Shown here one piece after another: positions 59,613 to 64,000 of a DNA stretch of 64,000 bases; position 1 is the stretch's first letter, and every line of letters begins with the position of its first letter. Position numbers and translations under genes: made by a program. This DNA is from an uncultured Bacteroidales bacterium (GTDB taxonomy: Bacteria; Bacteroidota; Bacteroidia; Bacteroidales; UBA932): assembly GCA_947306365.1 (NCBI GenBank), contig CAMZGD010000003.1:62001-126000 (forward strand), given 5' to 3'. Under the pieces are notes generated by a model. That model worked only from the letters and a program-made list of their open reading frames with translations. It was not told the origin of the DNA and ran no database searches.

Positions 59613-61217
59613 ATGAAATCAAACATCCGATATTTATTCGCCACTGCGGCGCTTTTCCTGTTCTCCCTTCCTTCCGGAGAGGCCTGCACCTCCATCATGG
59701 TAGGCAAGAAGGCCTCCAGCGACGGGTCGGTGATGACCGCGCACTGCTGCGACTCCTATTATCGCACGTATGTTACCATCGAGCCGCGCAAGACCTTCAC
59801 GCTGGGTGAGATGGAACCTTATTTCTTCAACGTTCTCCACAAAGAGGAACCCTGGGACCCGCGGGGAGTCTATGAGACCGGACGCATCGTGCCGCCGGCC
59901 CTCAAGACCTACCGTTTCGTCAATACGGCGTATCCGTGTATGAACGAGAAGCAGCTGGCCATCGGCGAGACTACCTACGACGGAAACCGCGACCTGATCA
60001 ACCGCAACGGCGTTTTCTGGATCGAGGAACTGGAGCGCCTGGCCCTCGAGTATTGTGACAATGCCCGCGACGCCATCCGACTGATGGGAGAGATGGCCGA
60101 GAAATATGGCTATGCCGACTGGGGCGAGACCCTTACGGTGGCCGATCCGAACGAGGTGTGGCAGTTCGAAATCAACGGTCCCGGCCCGGGCGAACCCGGT
60201 GCCATCTGGGCGGCGCAGCGGATTCCCGACGATCACGTGGGCATCTCGGCCAACATCGCGCGCATCGGCGTCATCGACTTCGAAGATCCCGACCACTTCA
60301 TGTATTGCAAGGACCTGAAAAAGAAGGCAAAAGCTCTGGGCCTCTGGGACGGAAAGCAGCCCTTGAAGTTCTGGAAAGTGGTGGGAGATGCCAAGCGCAA
60401 GCCGTTTTCGGTACGCGAGTGGTTCGTGTTCAATTCGCTGGCCCCTTCACTCGGTCTTTCGCTCGACGATGAGGAACTTCCGTTCTCGGTCAAGCCTGAG
60501 AAACCGGTTACGCCCGAGATGATGATGGCCTTCTACCGCGAGACCTACGAGGGTACGGACCTGGACATGGGTAAGAATTTGAAAATCAAGGCACATCGGC
60601 GCATCAAGAACCCAAATAGCAAGCCGTATCCTGAATCGACCTATACCGAGTACGACGAAGAGATTACCCCGGTTTCCAACTGGATGTCGGCCGATGTGCG
60701 TGCGATGCTCAACCAGATCGCGCCAGGCACCGTCATCAACCGCCGCACCATCGCCGTGATCCAGTGCTCCTATTCCTGGATTGCGCAATGCCGCGACTGG
60801 CTGCCCGACGAAGTGGGCGGGGTGCTGTGGTTCTCGTTCGACAATCCGGGTCAGAGCCCGCGCTTCCCGATCTATGCTGGCGCAACGGAATTGCCTGAAG
60901 AGATGGGCCATTGCGGACAAAACAGTTATCGTCCCGAAACGGCTGTCTGGGCCTTCCGTGAGACCAACCGCATCGCTACGATCTATTGGGACAAGACCCG
61001 CAAGCTGCTCGAGCCGGAACGCGCGCTGTTCGAACGGATGATGCTGGAGCAGGACAAGGCGCTTCAGGATAAGGTCCAGGCACTGCCGGCAGAGGGCAGG
61101 GAAGAGGCTGTCGCCAAGCTGCTCAGCGAGCAGACGGACAGTTTCTTCGCTATGGTCGCCGGGAAGTGGCGCGCGCTCAAAGGCCGCGTGCTTGAGATCT
61201 TTGTGCGCAGCATGTGA
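59613..61217 (+). CDS. C69 family dipeptidase
   Basis: Mature N-terminal Cys after signal: GEACTSIMVGKKASSDGSVMTAHCCDSYYR. Confidence 0.92.
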   Translation: MKSNIRYLFATAALFLFSLPSGEACTSIMVGKKASSDGSVMTAHCCDSYYRTYVTIEPRKTFTLGEMEPYFFNVLHKEEPWDPRGVYETGRIVPPALKTYRFVNTAYPCMNEKQLAIGETTYDGNRDLINRNGVFWIEELERLALEYCDNARDAIRLMGEMAEKYGYADWGETLTVADPNEVWQFEINGPGPGEPGAIWAAQRIPDDHVGISANIARIGVIDFEDPDHFMYCKDLKKKAKALGLWDGKQPLKFWKVVGDAKRKPFSVREWFVFNSLAPSLGLSLDDEELPFSVKPEKPVTPEMMMAFYRETYEGTDLDMGKNLKIKAHRRIKNPNSKPYPESTYTEYDEEITPVSNWMSADVRAMLNQIAPGTVINRRTIAVIQCSYSWIAQCRDWLPDEVGGVLWFSFDNPGQSPRFPIYAGATELPEEMGHCGQNSYRPETAVWAFRETNRIATIYWDKTRKLLEPERALFERMMLEQDKALQDKVQALPAEGREEAVAKLLSEQTDSFFAMVAGKWRALKGRVLEIFVRSM

Positions 61218-61248
61218 CGGGAGACATCTCAAAACAGTAACCCGGATT

Positions 61249-62352
61249 ATGAATCGATCCAAGGAAATTATACGCACCAGCGTCGTGGGCATCGTAGCCA
61301 ACGTGCTGCTGGCTTCTTTCAAGGCCGTCGTGGGCCTGCTGGCAAATTCTGTCGCCGTTGTCTTGGATGCCGTCAACAACCTCAGCGACGCGCTCTCCAG
61401 CGTGATCACCATCATCGGCACCAAACTGTCCATGCGGCCGGCCGACAGCAAACATCCTTTCGGCTACGGACGCGTGGAGTATTTCACGGCCATCATTATC
61501 GCCGTCATCGTGCTCACTACGGGCATCACTTCGTTGGTGGAGTCGATCAAGAAGATCATCAACCCGACGGAACCGGACTACACCACGATCACCCTGATCG
61601 TGATTATTGCAGCCATCGTGACCAAACTGATTCTGGGATGGTATGTCCGCCGGCAGGGGAAGAAACTGGACAGCGACGCGCTCGTCGCATCCGGTTCCGA
61701 TGCCCTCTTCGATGCGGTCATCACCTTGGCAACGCTGATCTCTGCCGGTGTGATGCTCATCTGGAACGTTTCTCTGGACGGCTATCTGGGTGCGCTCATC
61801 TCCCTGGTCATCATCAAGGCGGGTATCGAGATGCTGGCTTCGCCCATCAACCAGTTGCTGGGCGCCCAGGCTCCGCCGGATCTGGTTCACCAGATCAAGT
61901 CGGACATCAGCGGAATGGACCAGGTGCAGGGCGTTTATGACATCATCCTGCACGGATACGGCCCCAACCTGTCCATCGGCTCGTTGCATATCGGCGTGCC
62001 GGATACGATGGATGCACACCAGATTCACGGCCTGACCCGCGGGATTTCCGAGCAGATGTACGCCAAGTACGGCATCATTATGACGGTGGGTGTCTATTCG
62101 GTCGCAACCGGGGATAACAAGAATGCCGAACTCCAGCGAAGCGTCGTCCAGACGCTGGGCTGCCAGGCGCATGTCCTTCAGGTACACGGGTTTTATTATG
62201 ATAAGGATAGGAACTGCCTGTCCGTCGATGTGGTTCCCGACCGGAGTATCACGGATGACGAGGCATTCATCCGCTTACTGCGGGAACAGCTGAGGGCGGC
62301 AGCCCCTGATACGTCGATCGACATTGTCATCGACCATAACTATTGCGATTAG
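61249..62352 (+). CDS. Cation diffusion facilitator family transporter
   Basis: VVLDAVNNLSDALSSVITIIG, SKHPFGYGRVEYFTA, SDALFDAVITLATLIS. Confidence 0.92.
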   Translation: MNRSKEIIRTSVVGIVANVLLASFKAVVGLLANSVAVVLDAVNNLSDALSSVITIIGTKLSMRPADSKHPFGYGRVEYFTAIIIAVIVLTTGITSLVESIKKIINPTEPDYTTITLIVIIAAIVTKLILGWYVRRQGKKLDSDALVASGSDALFDAVITLATLISAGVMLIWNVSLDGYLGALISLVIIKAGIEMLASPINQLLGAQAPPDLVHQIKSDISGMDQVQGVYDIILHGYGPNLSIGSLHIGVPDTMDAHQIHGLTRGISEQMYAKYGIIMTVGVYSVATGDNKNAELQRSVVQTLGCQAHVLQVHGFYYDKDRNCLSVDVVPDRSITDDEAFIRLLREQLRAAAPDTSIDIVIDHNYCD

Positions 62353-62439
62353 TGCTCCATATCCCTGACCCGGTCGTGTCCGATTTCCCCAATGCAGATG
62401 CGAGGCCATCCGGAGCGGCATAATAAACAGACAGATATT

Positions 62440-62862
62440 ATGAGGAAGTTTTTGATCATATTTACGCTTTTTATTGCCATTGGCGCGGTGGGCGGTGCCA
62501 TCATGATGTGGGTGGATCCCAGCGGGAATGGCTGGGGCGGCGCTCCGATGCTGGATTTGCTCAGGGCCAAGATGCCGTGGCCGGATATCTTCTTCAAGGA
62601 CTTTGTTCCGTCCGGATTCGCACTGCTGGCTGTCAACGGTCTTACGCAGTTCCTTGCAGCGCGGATGCTGATCAGGAAGCATCCTCGGGCATATTGGGCC
62701 GTGTTGGCCTGCGGCATTATCCTGATGCTGTGGATTGTCCTGGAATGGTGGGTATGGGGCTTCAATCTGGTCAGCAATCTTTATTTCGTGTTCGGATTGG
62801 TGGAGGCGGGATCTTCTGTTTACTGGCTACGACGGTCGTCAATAGAAAGAGTAAGCGAATGA
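62440..62862 (+). CDS. Hypothetical 4-TM membrane protein
   Basis: MRKFLIIFTLFIAIGAVGGAIMMWVDPSGNGWGG; hydrophobic; ATGA overlap with next gene. Confidence 0.6.
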   Translation: MRKFLIIFTLFIAIGAVGGAIMMWVDPSGNGWGGAPMLDLLRAKMPWPDIFFKDFVPSGFALLAVNGLTQFLAARMLIRKHPRAYWAVLACGIILMLWIVLEWWVWGFNLVSNLYFVFGLVEAGSSVYWLRRSSIERVSE

Positions 62863-63671
62863 TTGATTACGGATTCAAAGACAGAGTGGCCCTGATTACA
62901 GGGGCCAATAATCCTCAAGGGATTGGAGCCGCGACAGCGCTGGCCTTTGCCCGCGAAGGGGCAAAGGGGGTGTTGGTGTATAAGAAGATATCCCGATCCT
63001 TTGATGAGACGAAGACCGACAGGAATGGCGCTGACCGTTATTTTCAGGCCAATGCGGGAAGTGCCGGTGTGGTGGAACGCAAACTTCAGGAATTGCGGGC
63101 TGATTATTTGATTATAGAAAGCGACATCACCCGTGAAGATGCCGTAAAAGACATCTATTCCGCAGTGTTGAAGCGCTTCGGTCACGTTGATATCTTGGTC
63201 AACAATGCGGCGGAGGGCGATATGGACGGTTTGGACACCATCGAGAAAATCCCGCAGCAGGTGATTGATGACACCTTTGCGGTCAATGTCCGGGGGAGCC
63301 TTCTGATGACACGGGAGTTCGTCCGGCACCGCGGAGACTATGGAAGAATCATCAATATCTCCACGGACGCAGCGCAAGTCTTTGCCGGACAGATTACCTA
63401 TGGGGCGAGCAAGGCGACCTTGGAGGCGCTGACCCGCAGCGTTGCCCTGGAGGTTGCAAAGTATGGCATTACCGTCAACTGTGTCGCTCCCGGACCCACG
63501 CAGACAGGCTGGATTGATGATGAATTGGAGCGGACAGTCCTTCCGGTCATTCCGATGGGAAAATTGATTCAGCCCGAAGATATCGCTGAGACCATCCTGT
63601 TCCTCGCAAGCGAACAGGCGGGGATGCTGACCGGACAGGTCATCAAAGTATCCGGCGGTCATTCGCTATAG
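62859..63671 (+). CDS. SDR family oxidoreductase
   Basis: MIDYGFKDRVALITGANNPQGIGAATALAFAREGA; ITYGASKATLEALTRSVALEVAKYGITVNCVAPGPTQTGW. Confidence 0.9.
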   Translation: MIDYGFKDRVALITGANNPQGIGAATALAFAREGAKGVLVYKKISRSFDETKTDRNGADRYFQANAGSAGVVERKLQELRADYLIIESDITREDAVKDIYSAVLKRFGHVDILVNNAAEGDMDGLDTIEKIPQQVIDDTFAVNVRGSLLMTREFVRHRGDYGRIINISTDAAQVFAGQITYGASKATLEALTRSVALEVAKYGITVNCVAPGPTQTGWIDDELERTVLPVIPMGKLIQPEDIAETILFLASEQAGMLTGQVIKVSGGHSL

Positions 63672-63705
63672 TCGAATTCCTCCACGTATTATATTTGCAG
63701 TGGAT

Positions 63706-64000
63706 ATGGGACACACACACGAACATCATCATCACCATCAGGCTGAGGCGGCGGATATCGCTTCGCTGAAAGGCATCTATTGGGTATCCATCGCACTGAA
63801 CCTGGCATTTGTCGGGGTAGAGGCGGGCGTCGGTTTATGGAAAGGCTCGCTGGGACTGCTGTCCGATGCGGGACATAACCTGAGCGATGTTTTCTCGCTC
63901 GTCCTTGCGCTCGTGGCTTTCCGGCTGGCAGGCACGCGCGGGAACAAGCATTTCACCTACGGATACCGCAAGGGATCGATTCTGATTTCGCTGCTCAATG
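63706..64000 (+). CDS. Second cation diffusion facilitator (ZitB/CzcD-like), truncated by window end
   Basis: MGHTHEHHHHHQAEAADIASLKGIYWVSIALNLAFVGVEAGVGLWKGSLGLLSDAGHNLSDVFSLVLAL; no stop before 64000, so absent from ORF track. Confidence 0.85.
   Translation, partial: MGHTHEHHHHHQAEAADIASLKGIYWVSIALNLAFVGVEAGVGLWKGSLGLLSDAGHNLSDVFSLVLALVAFRLAGTRGNKHFTYGYRKGSILISLLN

Overview
This is a high-GC Bacteroidales-type chromosomal window. It has typical Bacteroidetes -7 boxes (TAnnTTTG), many lipoproteins and exported peptidases, and GH3/GH29/GH43 enzymes. About 55 coding regions are supported, and most of the long antisense ORFs in the track are codon-bias shadows. Landmarks: (1) a compact hydrogen-metabolism locus at about 15.0-27.9 kb. 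It holds a trimeric HydABC-type [FeFe] hydrogenase, convergent maturases hydF-hydG-hydE, and a tight divergent operon of hypB, a 942-aa Fe-S/FAD oxidoreductase, hypA (GTG start) and an orphan multi-pass membrane protein. (2) A sphingolipid-like spt-SDR pair whose SDR reads in frame into a GH43 lipoprotein, which is itself frameshifted at a C6/G6 run. (3) A metal RND efflux operon. (4) An OhrR/glutathione peroxidase/ferritin-like peroxide operon with two palindromic operators over its promoter. The best candidates for something undescribed are the HypB-flavoprotein-HypA-membrane protein operon beside an [FeFe] hydrogenase, and a REP-like double palindrome inside hydF that sits where the GTPase G4 (NKxD) motif should be. 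All family calls come from motif recognition in the translations; no database search was run.
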